Origin: Nakamurella panacisegetis
Lineage (GTDB): Bacteria > Actinomycetota > Actinomycetes > Mycobacteriales > Nakamurellaceae
NCBI RefSeq assembly: GCF_900104535.1
Contig: NZ_LT629710.1
Coordinates: 1,798,001 to 1,862,000 of the forward strand
Direction of reading: 5' to 3'
Length of the DNA stretch: 64,000 nt
Shown: positions 1 to 8,779 of the stretch, piece by piece
How the letters are laid out: each line of letters opens with the position of its first letter
Position numbering within the stretch: the first letter of the stretch is position 1
Notes under the pieces: model-generated
The model's database searches: none
What the model saw: only the letters and a program-made list of their open reading frames with translations
Told to the model about the DNA's origin: nothing
Program-made: the position numbers and the translations under genes

Positions 1-635
1 TCCAGGACGCGGGTGTGCGCCTGGATGACGTCCTCGAGCTGGCGCGGGCTGTAGGCGACACCACTGGACGAGCCGTCGCCGATCGCTCCGAGGGCGTTGG
101 CGACCATGCTGATGATGTGGCTGTCCGCGGCCTCGGCGACACCGGAGTGGAAACGCTCGTTCTGACGCCAGAACTCGACCAGGTTGTCGTCGCGGTGTTC
201 GGACATGATGCGGATGGTCTCGCGCAGGACCTCGAGCTGCTCGGGCTTGATCCGCTCCGCGGCGAGCCGGGCCATCATCGGCTCCAGCGCGATGCGGGCG
301 TCCGATACGTCGGCCAGTGACAACTGCTGGAAGTGCAGCATCATCGCGAGCTGCTCGGTGAATTCGCCTTCTCGCGGACGGCGGACCGTTGGGCCGCCAC
401 CGGGTCCGGTGCGAATGACCACCAGGCCCCAGACCTCGAGGAGCCGCAGAGCCTCGCGCAATGTGGCCCGGCCGACCTGCAGCTGCGCGAGCATGTCCGA
501 CTCGTGCGGTAGGCGGGCGCCCTCGGCGTACGAACCATCGACGATGGCATTGGCCAGATGCCGGGCCAGCCGCTCCGACGACTTGGGTGTGCGCTGGCGG
601 AATGCGGGCACGGGCATCGGCTGCATTCTGTTCAT
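1..635 (-). CDS. GntR/FadR-type transcriptional regulator (3' end outside window)
   Basis: The translation from the ATG at 635 has an N-terminal winged HTH (about residues 20-85, with QVGRATLREALRLLEVWGLV) and an all-helical FCD effector domain from about residue 100, which is the FadR subfamily layout. About 211 residues are visible and the C-terminus lies beyond base 1. Its ATG overlaps the TGA of the preceding hydrolase gene (ATGA at 632-635), so it is the last visible member of the acyl-CoA dehydrogenase operon. FCD regulators usually bind an organic or fatty acid and repress their own operon, so local control of acyl-CoA catabolism is a reasonable inference. The effector cannot be read from sequence. 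Confidence 0.88.
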   Translation of the reverse strand, partial: MNRMQPMPVPAFRQRTPKSSERLARHLANAIVDGSYAEGARLPHESDMLAQLQVGRATLREALRLLEVWGLVVIRTGPGGGPTVRRPREGEFTEQLAMMLHFQQLSLADVSDARIALEPMMARLAAERIKPEQLEVLRETIRIMSEHRDDNLVEFWRQNERFHSGVAEAADSHIISMVANALGAIGDGSSSGVAYSPRQLEDVIQAHTRVL

Positions 636-1534
636 AGTACGCAGGAATCAACATCATCGTCTGCATGTGCCGAAGCGGCGGCCAGTCGAGCCGCCAGAGC
701 CTCGGTCAGGCGCTGCGGTTGATCCAGCATCACGTGGTGGCCGCTGTCGGCGATCCAGGAGACAGCGACTTCGTGGCCGGTGCCCGATTCAAGAATCTTC
801 CGCAGGATGTCCACGTCGTCGGCCGACAGCAGCCCTCGCTCGGCCATCACCAGACTGACCGGACAGCCGGCTTTTCGCAACAGCTCCTGATCGAAGTGCC
901 CGTGCAGGGTGACTCTGGGATCGAATTTCCAGCCCCAGCCGGAGCCGCACTCGGTGACCGAATGTTCCGCGACGTAGCGGCGGATGAACTCCTGGGTCGC
1001 CGGATCACTGGGGCGCGTCCGGAACCGCGCAATCATTTCTTCGCGCGCTTGGCCGCGGGGCCGAAGTGGTAGCTCGGCCGCCGTCGGGATCGCTCGGGGG
1101 CTGAGCACTTCCTCCGGAACGTCGACGCCGACCACACCGGCCAACTCGGGGCCGTAGCGGGCCGCGACGTCCAGCGCGACAAGCGCACCCATGCTGTGAC
1201 CGACGATCCAGGGGCGGCCGCCGCTGCTCTCTTTTCGAGCGACCTCGATCACCTCGGCGGCCCAGGTCTCGAACGAGTAGCCGGTCGGCACGTGATCGCT
1301 GTCGCCGTGGCCGGACAGGTCGATGGCGGCCACCCGGTGCGTCTGGGCGAGACCTGGTGCCACCCCGTGCCACCACGTGGCGTTCGCCGCGCCGCCGTGC
1401 ACCAGGACCACGGTCGGATCGCCGGTGCGGCCCCAGGTCTGCCACCGCACCTCGACGCCGCCGATGGCCGCCGATCCTCGCCCGCGCGGCGTTCGGACTG
1501 CTTCGTCGAACCAGCCCGGAACCGGCGCGCTCAC
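632..1534 (-). CDS. alpha/beta hydrolase fold protein
   Basis: 300 aa. An oxyanion-hole HGG sits at about residues 46-48, the nucleophile elbow GHSMG at 112-116 (Ser114), and a C-terminal DSGHHVMLDQP supplies the likely catalytic His. The length is that of small actinobacterial hydrolases and haloperoxidase-like esterases. I chose the GTG start at 1534 because it overlaps the TGA of the acyl-CoA dehydrogenase (GTGA at 1531-1534); a longer open frame upstream runs antisense through that gene and is not credible. The operon context with two acyl-CoA dehydrogenases suggests a thioesterase, lactonase or ester cleavage step in side-chain or ring catabolism, which is inference. The substrate is unknown. 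Confidence 0.85.
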   Translation of the reverse strand: MSAPVPGWFDEAVRTPRGRGSAAIGGVEVRWQTWGRTGDPTVVLVHGGAANATWWHGVAPGLAQTHRVAAIDLSGHGDSDHVPTGYSFETWAAEVIEVARKESSGGRPWIVGHSMGALVALDVAARYGPELAGVVGVDVPEEVLSPRAIPTAAELPLRPRGQAREEMIARFRTRPSDPATQEFIRRYVAEHSVTECGSGWGWKFDPRVTLHGHFDQELLRKAGCPVSLVMAERGLLSADDVDILRKILESGTGHEVAVSWIADSGHHVMLDQPQRLTEALAARLAAASAHADDDVDSCVL

Positions 1535-2646
1535 GCTATCGTGCCGAGCACCGCGTCCGCGATGCGCCGACGGCGCTGCGCGCTGGCCCCCAGCAAGATC
1601 TGCAGTGACTTCGCCCGCTTGAAGTGCAGATGAGCCACATGCTCCCAGGTGAACCCGATACCGCCGTGCAACTGAATGGTGTCCGCCGCAGTGCGGAAAT
1701 AGGCGGCGCTCGCGGTGTCGAAGGCGACCGCGGCCAGCAGCGGCACACTGTCCGGTTCGGAATCGATGGCCTGCGCCAGGTAGCGCAACGCCGACCGGGA
1801 GGCCTCCAGCCGCAGCTGCATGTCGGCCAGACGGTGTTTGACGGCCTGGAAGGAGCCGATCGGGCGACCGAACTGCTGGCGGGTCAGCACATGCGCGACG
1901 GTGGTCCGGATGCAGGCCGCGGCGCCGCCGACGACCTCGGCCGTGGCGCTCACGGACGCGAGGTCGAGAACGGCCTGCAGATCGAAGGACCCAGGCTGCC
2001 CGACGCACATTGCAGGTGTTGATGTGAACGTGACCCGGGCCAGCGGGCGGGTGGGATCCAGCGCCTCGAGGGGGCGGCGGGTGACGGTGTCTGGAACCGT
2101 GTCTTCGACCGCGAACAGGGACGGGCCGGCCGAGGTCTCGGCGACGACCAGGAGCAACTCGGCGGTCGCCCCGTCGACGACGTGGTCCTTCACGCCGGAG
2201 AGCCGCCAGATCTCCCCGTCCGGTTTCGCCCGCACCGGAGTCGCTGCCGCACCGCGGGTCTGAACGTCGGCGAAGGCGAGCGTGGCCGTTCGCTCACCGC
2301 GGGCGATAGCGGGCAGATATCGCTGCGCCGCCGCCCGATCGGCGGCCAGCAGGAGTGCGTTGACGCCGAGCGCCACCGTGCCGAACCAGGGCCCGCAGTA
2401 CAGGACTGCACCGAGTTCCTCGGCCGCCAGGGTCACATCGATCTGACTCAGGCCGAGGCCGCCGTACTCCTCGGGGATGGCAAGCCCCGCGACGTCGAGT
2501 TCGGTCACCAGTCGTTGCCAGACCTCGGCTCTGGCGCCCTTACCGTCGACCGCGTCGAACACGGCATTCTGCGGCCATTGCCGCTCGAGGAACTGATGCA
2601 GGACGAGTTGGTACTCCTGCTGCTCGGCTGTCAGCACGACGCTCAC
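1531..2646 (-). CDS. acyl-CoA dehydrogenase, short subunit type
   Basis: 371 aa with the acyl-CoA dehydrogenase fold: an N-terminal helical domain (IPEEYGGLGLSQ near residue 60), a beta middle domain, and a C-terminal helical domain ending QLHGGIGFTWEH followed by HLHFKRAKS. This ending is typical of the smaller partner in actinobacterial heteromeric acyl-CoA dehydrogenases. GTG start at 2646. The larger acyl-CoA dehydrogenase lies 27 bp upstream on the same strand. In Mycobacterium tuberculosis such adjacent unequal FadE pairs form alpha2beta2 enzymes acting on steroid-CoA substrates (established for the FadE/ChsE pairs). Assignment of this pair to that architecture is inference from adjacency and sequence type; the substrate is not determined. 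Confidence 0.88.
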   Translation of the reverse strand: MSVVLTAEQQEYQLVLHQFLERQWPQNAVFDAVDGKGARAEVWQRLVTELDVAGLAIPEEYGGLGLSQIDVTLAAEELGAVLYCGPWFGTVALGVNALLLAADRAAAQRYLPAIARGERTATLAFADVQTRGAAATPVRAKPDGEIWRLSGVKDHVVDGATAELLLVVAETSAGPSLFAVEDTVPDTVTRRPLEALDPTRPLARVTFTSTPAMCVGQPGSFDLQAVLDLASVSATAEVVGGAAACIRTTVAHVLTRQQFGRPIGSFQAVKHRLADMQLRLEASRSALRYLAQAIDSEPDSVPLLAAVAFDTASAAYFRTAADTIQLHGGIGFTWEHVAHLHFKRAKSLQILLGASAQRRRRIADAVLGTIA

Positions 2647-2673
2647 TGCGGACTCTCTTCCGATTGACCTGGA

Positions 2674-3891
2674 CTATTTCGGGAGGCCGAGCAGCTTCTC
2701 GGCGATGATGGTGCGCTGGATCTCCGATGTGCCGGCGTAGATCGTGCCGGAGCGGGCGACCATGGCGGTGGTGATCCAGGACATGCTGGAGTTGGGGGCG
2801 CCGATGTCGTCGGTCATGAAGACCGTCACGTTGGTGGGCCGGCGGCCCTCGGCCGACAGAGCCTCCGGGCCGAGTACGTCCAGCGCCAACTCCGTGATGA
2901 ATTGGTGGTACTCGCTCCAGTACAACTTGGCGATGGCCGCGTCCGGCCCGGGGGGTTGTCCGTCGAGGAAGCGAGCGAGGGTGGTCCGGCCGAGGAAGCG
3001 CATCACCTCGAGCCGCGCGTAACCGTCGGCCAAGCGGTCTCTCAACACCGGGTCGTTCGCCGCGCCGTTTTCCTTCGCGAGCGCCACCAGCCGGTCGAAC
3101 TCGGCCCGGAACATGATCGGCACGATGGCTGCCTGCTCGCCGCGTTCGTAGCCGAGCAGGGTCATTGCGACCCGCCAGCCATCGTTGACCTCGCCGACCA
3201 CATTCTCGGCCGAGCATCTCGCGTCGGTGAAGAAGACCTCGTTGAAATCGAGGCCGTCCGCCATGTTTCGAATCGGCCGGACGACCACGCCGGGCTGGTC
3301 CATGGGTACGAGCAGCAGACTGATGCCACGGTGCTTCGGTGCCCCGGGATCGGTCCGGGCGAGGAGGAAGATCCAGTTGGCCAGATGCCCGCTGGATGTC
3401 CAGATCTTCTGGCCGTTGATCACCCACTCATCGCCGTCCGGGACGGCGCGTGTGGTCAGTGCCGCGAGATCCGAACCTGCACCCGGCTCCGAATAGCCCT
3501 GACACCAGCGGTCCTCGCCGCTGATGATGCGCGGTAGGAAGTGTTGTTTCTGCGCCTCGGTCCCGTGGTGCAGCAGCGTGTTGCCGATCATGTTGATGCT
3601 GAAGATGTCGTTCTCGACACCTGACGGAACCCCGGCCTGCGCGAATTCCTCGGCCAGCACCACCTGCTCCAACGAGCTCAGGCCCCCGCCGCCGTATTCG
3701 ACCGGCCAGGAAGGAGCGAGCAACCCCCCTGCGTGAAGGGTCTTGCGCCACCGCTCGGAGAAGCTCACCGCGTCCTCGGCCGAGAACTCCCCGATGCCCT
3801 GCCAATCCGAGGGCAGCTCACTGTCCAGGAACGCGCGAACCCGAGCACGAAACGACGATGCCTCCGGCAAGGCGAGAGTATCCATGCGCAT
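2674..3891 (-). CDS. acyl-CoA dehydrogenase, long subunit type
   Basis: 405 aa. Hallmarks are PVEYGGGGLSSLEQVVLAEE, the FAD/substrate motif YSEPGAGSDLA (about residues 133-143) and the C-terminal RSGTIYAGTSEIQRTIIAEK that closes the FAD site. It is first in the operon: 3891 is the 5' end and the smaller dehydrogenase, hydrolase and GntR gene follow. It oxidises an acyl-CoA at the alpha-beta position and passes electrons to ETF. A second ATG two codons downstream (3885) is also possible. No operator is obvious in the roughly 200 bp upstream. Confidence 0.9.
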   Translation of the reverse strand: MRMDTLALPEASSFRARVRAFLDSELPSDWQGIGEFSAEDAVSFSERWRKTLHAGGLLAPSWPVEYGGGGLSSLEQVVLAEEFAQAGVPSGVENDIFSINMIGNTLLHHGTEAQKQHFLPRIISGEDRWCQGYSEPGAGSDLAALTTRAVPDGDEWVINGQKIWTSSGHLANWIFLLARTDPGAPKHRGISLLLVPMDQPGVVVRPIRNMADGLDFNEVFFTDARCSAENVVGEVNDGWRVAMTLLGYERGEQAAIVPIMFRAEFDRLVALAKENGAANDPVLRDRLADGYARLEVMRFLGRTTLARFLDGQPPGPDAAIAKLYWSEYHQFITELALDVLGPEALSAEGRRPTNVTVFMTDDIGAPNSSMSWITTAMVARSGTIYAGTSEIQRTIIAEKLLGLPK

Positions 3892-4103
3892 AGTTATATC
3901 AGAACGACTCCATTCCGCACACGATGATGCGCGGGCGTGAGCCGGCCATCAGTGCAGCTTCTGGATGAGCAGTTCGGCGGTGCCGCCGGCGGGATTTGCC
4001 CACATCCCGCCCACGATCGATGGTGATTCGGGCTGAATCAGGGTGATCCACGCGCGCACGGTGACGCGACGACGATCACGATAGCCGCAGGTCAGAGCCA
4101 ACT

Positions 4104-4466
4104 TCAGGCTTTTTCAATCGTATTCTTTTGGAATTTGCAAGGCGGGGTTAGGGGTTCGATTTCCTCGTCTCCACCAGTGTTCCGGCTGATCAGAGCCGGT
4201 GTAGTCGATCTTGGACTGGCCCGCTCGGATGCCGTGCCCACAATCTCCTGTGATTTGCCCTCCTGTGATTTGCCGTGATTCAAGCTGGTCAGACGGGCTG
4301 AATCGAGAAAGTTTGCAACTGGGTCGAGGTCATCGGGGAACAGATCGGCGTAAGTGTCTAGGGCGAGAGATGCACTCTTATGGCCTAACATCTGCTGCAC
4401 CGCCTTGACGTTCGCGCCGGCACTGATGGCCAGCGATGCCGCGGTGTGCCGCAGCTTCGTGCGGGT
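4104..4466 (-). pseudogene. C-terminal remnant of phage-type tyrosine integrase
   Basis: The frame contains LRHTAASLAISAGANVK, then QQMLGHKSAS and the catalytic Tyr in LDTYADLF: the last two active-site boxes of a phage/ICE integrase. The first His of the HxLR box reads Thr here, and everything upstream of the box is absent, because the frame continues into unrelated antisense sequence up to 4931. The gene is therefore 5'-truncated and dead. Near its end a short in-frame duplication gives GKSQEGKSQE. A second, differently truncated relative lies at 50264-50560 on the same strand. The att-like sequence at 4150-4176 lies within the 3' part of this frame. Confidence 0.8.
4150..4176 (+). other. 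att-like tRNA/tmRNA 3'-end sequence
   Basis: The stretch starts AGGGGTTCGATTTCC and ends TCTCCACCA. It resembles the T-arm plus acceptor end of a tRNA or of tmRNA (TTCGATT loop, then CTCCACC). No D-arm, anticodon arm or 5' acceptor strand is found upstream, so it is not a functional RNA. Integrative elements often use such 3' ends as attachment sites and keep the integrase next to them, as seen here. Best read as a degenerate attL/attR left by a past insertion. Confidence 0.4.
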
Positions 4467-4550
4467 GGAATCCGTGAGGTAGCTCCGGAGCGAGGGGCTA
4501 TCCCTTCCTGCTGCAACTCGTCGGCAGACCTGGCGGCTGCACCCGAGTGA

Positions 4551-4886
4551 GTCGGAGACACCGCGGCCGATGCAGTCGAGGGAGTGGCGCGGGCCCGTCA
4601 CGGACTCGGGGCACTGATCCACGAACCCGCGCTCAGCGCCGCCTCCGGCATCGACAAGGAATTCCTCCTCGCCATGGCGCAGGACGACGGCCCATCCAAG
4701 ATGGCCGACATTCAGCGGCGCCTCAATGTCGACGTCAACTACGCCAGCCAGTATCGGCTCCGTCTGATCGCCGCCGAACTCATCTACGCCACCCGTCGCG
4801 GGTACGTCGACTTCGCGTTGCCGTACCCGCGCGACTATCTCCGCGACCAAGCAACCGCGGACGTATACGCAACGCCGCGTGACTGA
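4551..4886 (+). pseudogene. C-terminal fragment of an AAA-type ATPase with winged helix
   Basis: After a TGA at 4548-4550 the frame reads continuously through HEPALSAASGIDKEFLLAM, then DGPSKMADIQRRL and a winged-helix-like ending YVDFALPYPRDYLRD. This matches the C-terminal helix-turn-helix tail of actinobacterial ATP-binding proteins of several hundred residues. The ATPase core with Walker motifs is missing. The truncation abuts the integrase fragment at about 4.5 kb, so both were probably cut by the same rearrangement. A GTG at 4584 could allow translation of a 100-aa stub, but a function is unlikely. Confidence 0.6.
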
Positions 4887-4999
4887 ACCGTTGGACACAC
4901 GCGCGATCGGCGTGACCTCGATTAGCCGCACGGGCTATCGGCCGATGAACGTGCCCGGTCAGTCCTGGCTGATGCGCCCAACCGGCGAGGGTCTCGCTT

Positions 5000-5195
5000 C
5001 AAGCGGAGTTGACACCCCGGGCAAGCTGCATCGGGTCCAGGCCAGGCCGGCGTCGGTACAACCGGCGGCGCCGGATCCCCCGGCAACTACGCGCCCGACC
5101 CGCCGGCGGGAACGACAACCCGGCGGCTTTGACCATCTCTGGGGTCCAGCGAACTCGTGAAAACATACTGCCTTCGTCGCTGAACCTGCTTCCGA
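5000..5195 (-). pseudogene. degenerate 5' fragment of a quinone-oxidoreductase-like gene
   Basis: On the minus strand GAAGCAGGTTCAGCGACGAA followed by GGCAGTATG matches the start region of the intact gene at 6371-6400 (GAAAGCAGGTTCAGTGATGA, then AGGCAGTCCG), including the ribosome-binding region. The translation TKAVCFHEFAGP parallels MKAVRYHQFGGP, but the ATG has become ACG and the frame is broken soon after (PEMVKAAG continues in another frame). It is a diverged, truncated paralogue with no coding capacity. The remaining bases from 4887 to 5302 contain nothing else I can support. Confidence 0.5.
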
Positions 5196-5302
5196 GAGTG
5201 CAGTTGAATACCTGCAGCCCTGTGTGACCCCAGGCCACTCAGAGGCGGTCGCTGGAACCGCGGACTTGGAGACGTCGTTCAACGTCTCAGGTTTCGACGC
5301 GG

Positions 5303-6163
5303 TCAGTCTGGGCCGGGTCGGCCCACCTTGATGACCGCGGGTCCACCCGATGCGGTGACCACTTCTGCCAGCCGGGCCGCATCGTCCGAACCGGGCGCTG
5401 CGGTCAGCATGACGGCCGCCAGGTCATCGCCGGGGATGGCGATGAGGTTCCCGACGAGCGTGACGGAGTCACCGTCCGACTGCGTGAACCGCGCGCTGCT
5501 TTCGTAGGCCTCCACCGGTCGCGGCGTACGCCACATGGTGTCGAACAGCCGGCTTTGGCTGCGCATGTCATCCACCAGAGCGGCGAGCGAAGTATCGGTG
5601 GGGTAGCGCAACAGCGAGGTCCTCAGACGGGCGACGAGGACCGCCTCGTGCTGGGTCGCGTCGGCCGCGGATTGCTTGAAGGCCTCGAACGGGTTGCAGA
5701 ACGTGCGCCAGGCGAGGTTCCACTCCCAGCGGTCTCCGGTGAGGTTCCAGTGCTCCAGAGCCATGAACGCGCTGTTGACCGCAACGAGGTTCATCGCCGC
5801 GTCAGAGACGATCATCGGAGTATCCGAGAACCGCTCCAGTAGCCGTGTCGCACCTGGGCCGAGGTCGGTCGGTACCTGCCCCTGAGCGGCGGCGTACCCG
5901 GCCAGCGCACAGAGCCGCTCGTAGTCCGCGCGCCCGACCCGCAATGCCCGAGCGAGCGCGTTCACGACCTGGGCCGACGGGTGGCTGCGCCCCTGCTCCA
6001 ACCGGCGGACGTAGTCAGCGGACATCCCCGCGAGCTCGCTGAGCTCCTCTCGCCGCAACCCGCGCACACGCCGCACGCCGACCCTTATCCCGACAGCCTC
6101 GGGGGCCGCACCTTCTCGCAAATGGCGCACTGCTGCGCCGAACTCATGACTTCCCACGGGCAC
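5303..6163 (-). CDS. XRE-family regulator with MmyB-like ligand-binding domain
   Basis: 286 aa. An N-terminal HTH (about residues 36-60, LRREELSELAGMSADYVRRLEQGR split across helices) is followed by a roughly 160-residue domain with FCNPFEAFKQSAADATQHEAV and a LVDDMRSQSRLFDTMW stretch, the MmyB-like PAS-fold domain that is common in actinobacteria. It is transcribed divergently from the oxidoreductase gene at 6387, a frequent arrangement in which the regulator controls the divergent short-chain or medium-chain dehydrogenase. Control of that neighbour is inference; I see no unambiguous palindrome in the 220-bp intergenic region. Confidence 0.85.
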   Translation of the reverse strand: MPVGSHEFGAAVRHLREGAAPEAVGIRVGVRRVRGLRREELSELAGMSADYVRRLEQGRSHPSAQVVNALARALRVGRADYERLCALAGYAAAQGQVPTDLGPGATRLLERFSDTPMIVSDAAMNLVAVNSAFMALEHWNLTGDRWEWNLAWRTFCNPFEAFKQSAADATQHEAVLVARLRTSLLRYPTDTSLAALVDDMRSQSRLFDTMWRTPRPVEAYESSARFTQSDGDSVTLVGNLIAIPGDDLAAVMLTAAPGSDDAARLAEVVTASGGPAVIKVGRPGPD

Positions 6164-6386
6164 GAGTGTGCCCGGAGGCCCGCACGGATGTAAATGGCGT
6201 CAGCTTCGGGCTGATGCGCAGAAGTGTGCTGACCGTCGGAGGTGGTCGGCGCGGCCGACGACGGGCCCGCGTCGTCAAGGTGGGCCGATCCGGCCCAGGC
6301 TAAGCGCGCCCGAACCTGCGACGGTGGTGGCGCATCGAGATCCGCGATGCAGATCGACGGCACATCAAAGGAAAGCAGGTTCAGTG

Positions 6387-7319
6387 ATGAAGGCAGTCCG
6401 TTACCACCAGTTCGGGGGTCCCGAAGTCCTGCAGTACGAAGACATCCCCGTACCCACACCAGCGGCCGGGCAGGTTCGGGTGAAGGTGGTGGCCTCGGCC
6501 TTCAATGCCGCCGACAACGGCATGCGCGCGGGGTTCCTGCCGATCCCGGTCGTGCTGCCGCACGTACCCGGCTACGACGTCTCCGGCACGGTCGACGCGC
6601 TCGGCGAGGGCGTGGACAGCCTCGAGGTCGGAGACGCGGTCATCGGGTTCCTGCCGATGGAACGAGACGGGGGCGCGGCACAGTTCGTGATCGCTCCGGC
6701 CGAGGCATTGGTCGCAGCACCCACAACCTCTCCCTTGGCCGATGCGGCGGCCTTACCGTCGGTGGCGTTGACGGCCTGGCAGGCCCTCTTCGACGATGGT
6801 GCCCTGCAGGCGGGCCAGCGTGTGCTGATCGTCGGGGCCGGAGGTGTTGTGGGCAAGTACGCCATTGCGCTGGCCAAGCGAGCCGGCGTGCACGTCGTGG
6901 CGACCGCCAGCCCCCGCAGCATCGACGCCGTCCGCGCAGCCGGCGCAGACCAGATCATCGAGCACACCCACGCCGACCTGCTCAGCGCGGTCGATGGTCA
7001 GGTGGACGTACTGCTCAACCTCGCGCCCATCGACCCCGCACGGTTCACCGCACTCGTGGCTCTGGTCCGCGACGGCGGCGCGGTCGTCAGCACCACCGCG
7101 TTCATGCCCACCCCCGGTGATGAGGCCCGCAGCGTTCGGGCAGCGACAGTCTTCGTCCTACCCAACCGCGACCGGCTTTCCGAACTGGCCTCCTTGGTGG
7201 ACAACGGGACCCTGCACATCGAGGTGACCCGCCGCATCCAACTGATCGAACTTTCCGCCCTGCACGCAGAAGCCGTCGCCGGTCGCATCGCGGGCAAGGT
7301 CATCGTGCTGGCTGGATGA
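6387..7319 (+). CDS. NADP-dependent oxidoreductase, MDR / zinc-free quinone reductase family
   Basis: 310 aa. The GroES-like N-terminal domain starts MKAVRYHQFGGPEVLQ; a Rossmann domain carries VLIVGAGGVVGKYAIALAKRAG (GAGGVVG at about 150-156), followed by AGADQIIEHTHADLL. No zinc-binding Cys cluster is visible, as expected for quinone-oxidoreductase-like MDR proteins that reduce enones or quinones with NADPH. The ATG at 6387 is preceded by AAAGGAAAG, which favours it over the longer open frame starting at 6168. It lies divergent to the XRE/MmyB regulator. A degraded copy of its 5' end lies at about 5.1 kb. Confidence 0.88.
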   Translation: MKAVRYHQFGGPEVLQYEDIPVPTPAAGQVRVKVVASAFNAADNGMRAGFLPIPVVLPHVPGYDVSGTVDALGEGVDSLEVGDAVIGFLPMERDGGAAQFVIAPAEALVAAPTTSPLADAAALPSVALTAWQALFDDGALQAGQRVLIVGAGGVVGKYAIALAKRAGVHVVATASPRSIDAVRAAGADQIIEHTHADLLSAVDGQVDVLLNLAPIDPARFTALVALVRDGGAVVSTTAFMPTPGDEARSVRAATVFVLPNRDRLSELASLVDNGTLHIEVTRRIQLIELSALHAEAVAGRIAGKVIVLAG

Positions 7320-7772
7320 GACCGCCAACCTGTGGGCTGCGCGAGACCCGCCGACAGCAGGGAGCTACCGTCAGCCACCCATTCGAAATGCCGACCAGCA
7401 GCACTGCGCCTGCCCCACGACGAGCCCAAGCCCGAGTGGCGCGAGCCCGGTTCTTGTCCGCCCTGTTGTGGGTAATGCTCACGTCGGGCGTGCCGTCGAC
7501 GTGCTCGGCTCCTGGGGCGTTCTACCGCTCGCGGCCGGCATCACCGGCGGGTCGTTGCACAGGGATGCATCACAGCTCTCACTATCACGCGGTCGCGACG
7601 GGCCTGACGTCAGCCTCGCCGCGGACCCGTACACCGAGCTCGTGCGCCACCTCACGGTTCAGGAATGCCGCTGGACCCCAAAACAACCCGCTCCAGCAAC
7701 ACGCCGGTGACGTCGCACGCCCATGAGCCCTGGTCATTCACTCAACGACTCCGAATTAGAGGAACAAACACG
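7320..7772. other. intergenic, no supported gene
   Basis: Short open frames exist, but none shows convincing family features, a plausible ribosome-binding site or sustained coding character. One frame around 7468-7560 reads VGRAVDVLGSWGVLPL, faintly like an HxlR-type regulator core, but it cannot be extended. The bases may be debris of a small regulator gene. Confidence 0.5.
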
Positions 7773-7985
7773 TCGTTCAACTTTGATCCCGAGGTTGCAG
7801 CAATCCTGGCCCAGATGGGTGGGTCCAAAGCCGCGCCGCCGGCCGTGCGAGACATCGAGGGTCGTCGAGCATTCTGGGAGCCGATCCTCGCGGCCTCCAG
7901 CACCGCGCAGTCGATACCAAGGGACGTGAGGATGACCGTGCTCTACGGCGCTGACATCCGCCGCGCGAACAGCGAATACGCTTGA
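7773..7985 (+). pseudogene. N-terminal remnant of an alpha/beta-hydrolase (lipase-like) gene
   Basis: The frame SFNFDPEVAAILAQMGG, then a DIEGRRAFWEPILAA segment and a PRDVRMTV segment, resembles the leader of HSL-type esterases (FDPE..AA....G, R...WEP). It stops at 7985 before any HGGG or GxSxG motif. A convergent SDR gene begins immediately after. I read it as a 3'-truncated relic. The similarity is from memory of the family's N-terminal pattern, so the family call is tentative. Confidence 0.4.
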
Positions 7986-7999
7986 TGTGTGGCGTTCTG

Positions 8000-8779
8000 T
8001 CAGTGAGCTGTCCATCCGCCGTCGACCGGAAGTACGGCGCCGGTGAGATAGGTGGCGTCCGGGCTGGTGAGCAGTAGCGCGGCGGCGGTCAGTTCGCTGG
8101 GGTCGGCCCAGCGGTGCATCGGGATTTCGGTTGCCAAGAGGTGACGGACGTGCGGGTCCCCGTCGATATCTGCATTGAGCGGGGTGCGGAACGGTCCCGG
8201 AGCGAGGGCGTTGACAGTGATACCGGTGTCGGCGAGTTCGACGGCCAGGCTGCGGGTGAGCTGGACAATGGCCCCTTTGCTGGCGGCGTAGCCGGATCGC
8301 CCGGCTGCCCCGACCAGGCCGAGCGCGCTCGCCAGAGTGAGGATTCGCCCGTAGCCGGCCGCGCGCATCGGGCGGATGGCCGCGCGACACGCTAGCCATG
8401 TGCCGATGACATTCACCTCCAGGCAGGCACGCAAGGTCGGAAGGTCAAGTTCGTCGATCAGGCCGCGGGCCTGCACCCCCGCGCTGGTGACCAGCACATC
8501 AAGCCGCTCATGCTCGGTCAGCACGGAGGCCACCAACTCCTGGACCGCGGATTCGTCGGTAACGTCGCAACCGACACCACGCACGTCGCGGCCGGTGTCG
8601 GACCGCAGCCGTTCCGCGGCATGTTCGCAGCGCGCTGCCGATCGGCTGGCGATGACGACGTCGCAGCCAGCGCCGGCGAGCGCGGCGGCGATTGCGTAGC
8701 CCAGCCCTGCCGAGCCACCGGTGACCAGTGCCACCTGCCCGTCTCTGGACGCTCTGGGAGCCCCAGGGGACGCGGTCAC
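8000..8779 (-). CDS. short-chain dehydrogenase/reductase
   Basis: 259 aa from the GTG at 8779, which overlaps the aminotransferase stop (GTGA, 8776-8779); a longer start at 8806 is less likely. Classical SDR features are the cofactor motif TGGSAGLG (about residues 20-27), Ser151 in LTLASALG, and the catalytic Tyr164-x3-Lys168 (SGYAASKGA), ending [13 protein letters not shown]. The NAD(P) fold is certain and the substrate is not. It is the last gene of the 8.0-10.4 kb minus-strand cluster, so it probably acts with the PLP enzyme and the SnoaL-like protein upstream. Confidence 0.88.
   Translation of the reverse strand: MTASPGAPRASRDGQVALVTGGSAGLGYAIAAALAGAGCDVVIASRSAARCEHAAERLRSDTGRDVRGVGCDVTDESAVQELVASVLTEHERLDVLVTSAGVQARGLIDELDLPTLRACLEVNVIGTWLACRAAIRPMRAAGYGRILTLASALGLVGAAGRSGYAASKGAIVQLTRSLAVELADTGITVNALAPGPFRTPLNADIDGDPHVRHLLATEIPMHRWADPSELTAAALLLTSPDATYLTGAVLPVDGGWTAH

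Noticed and set aside
4100-4180. A complete tRNA or tmRNA gene
   Set aside because: Only the T-arm and acceptor 3' side are present; no 5' acceptor strand, D-arm or anticodon arm can be paired.
7468-7710. HxlR-type regulator remnant
   Set aside because: Only a dozen residues look similar, with no HTH or start; too weak to list as a gene.
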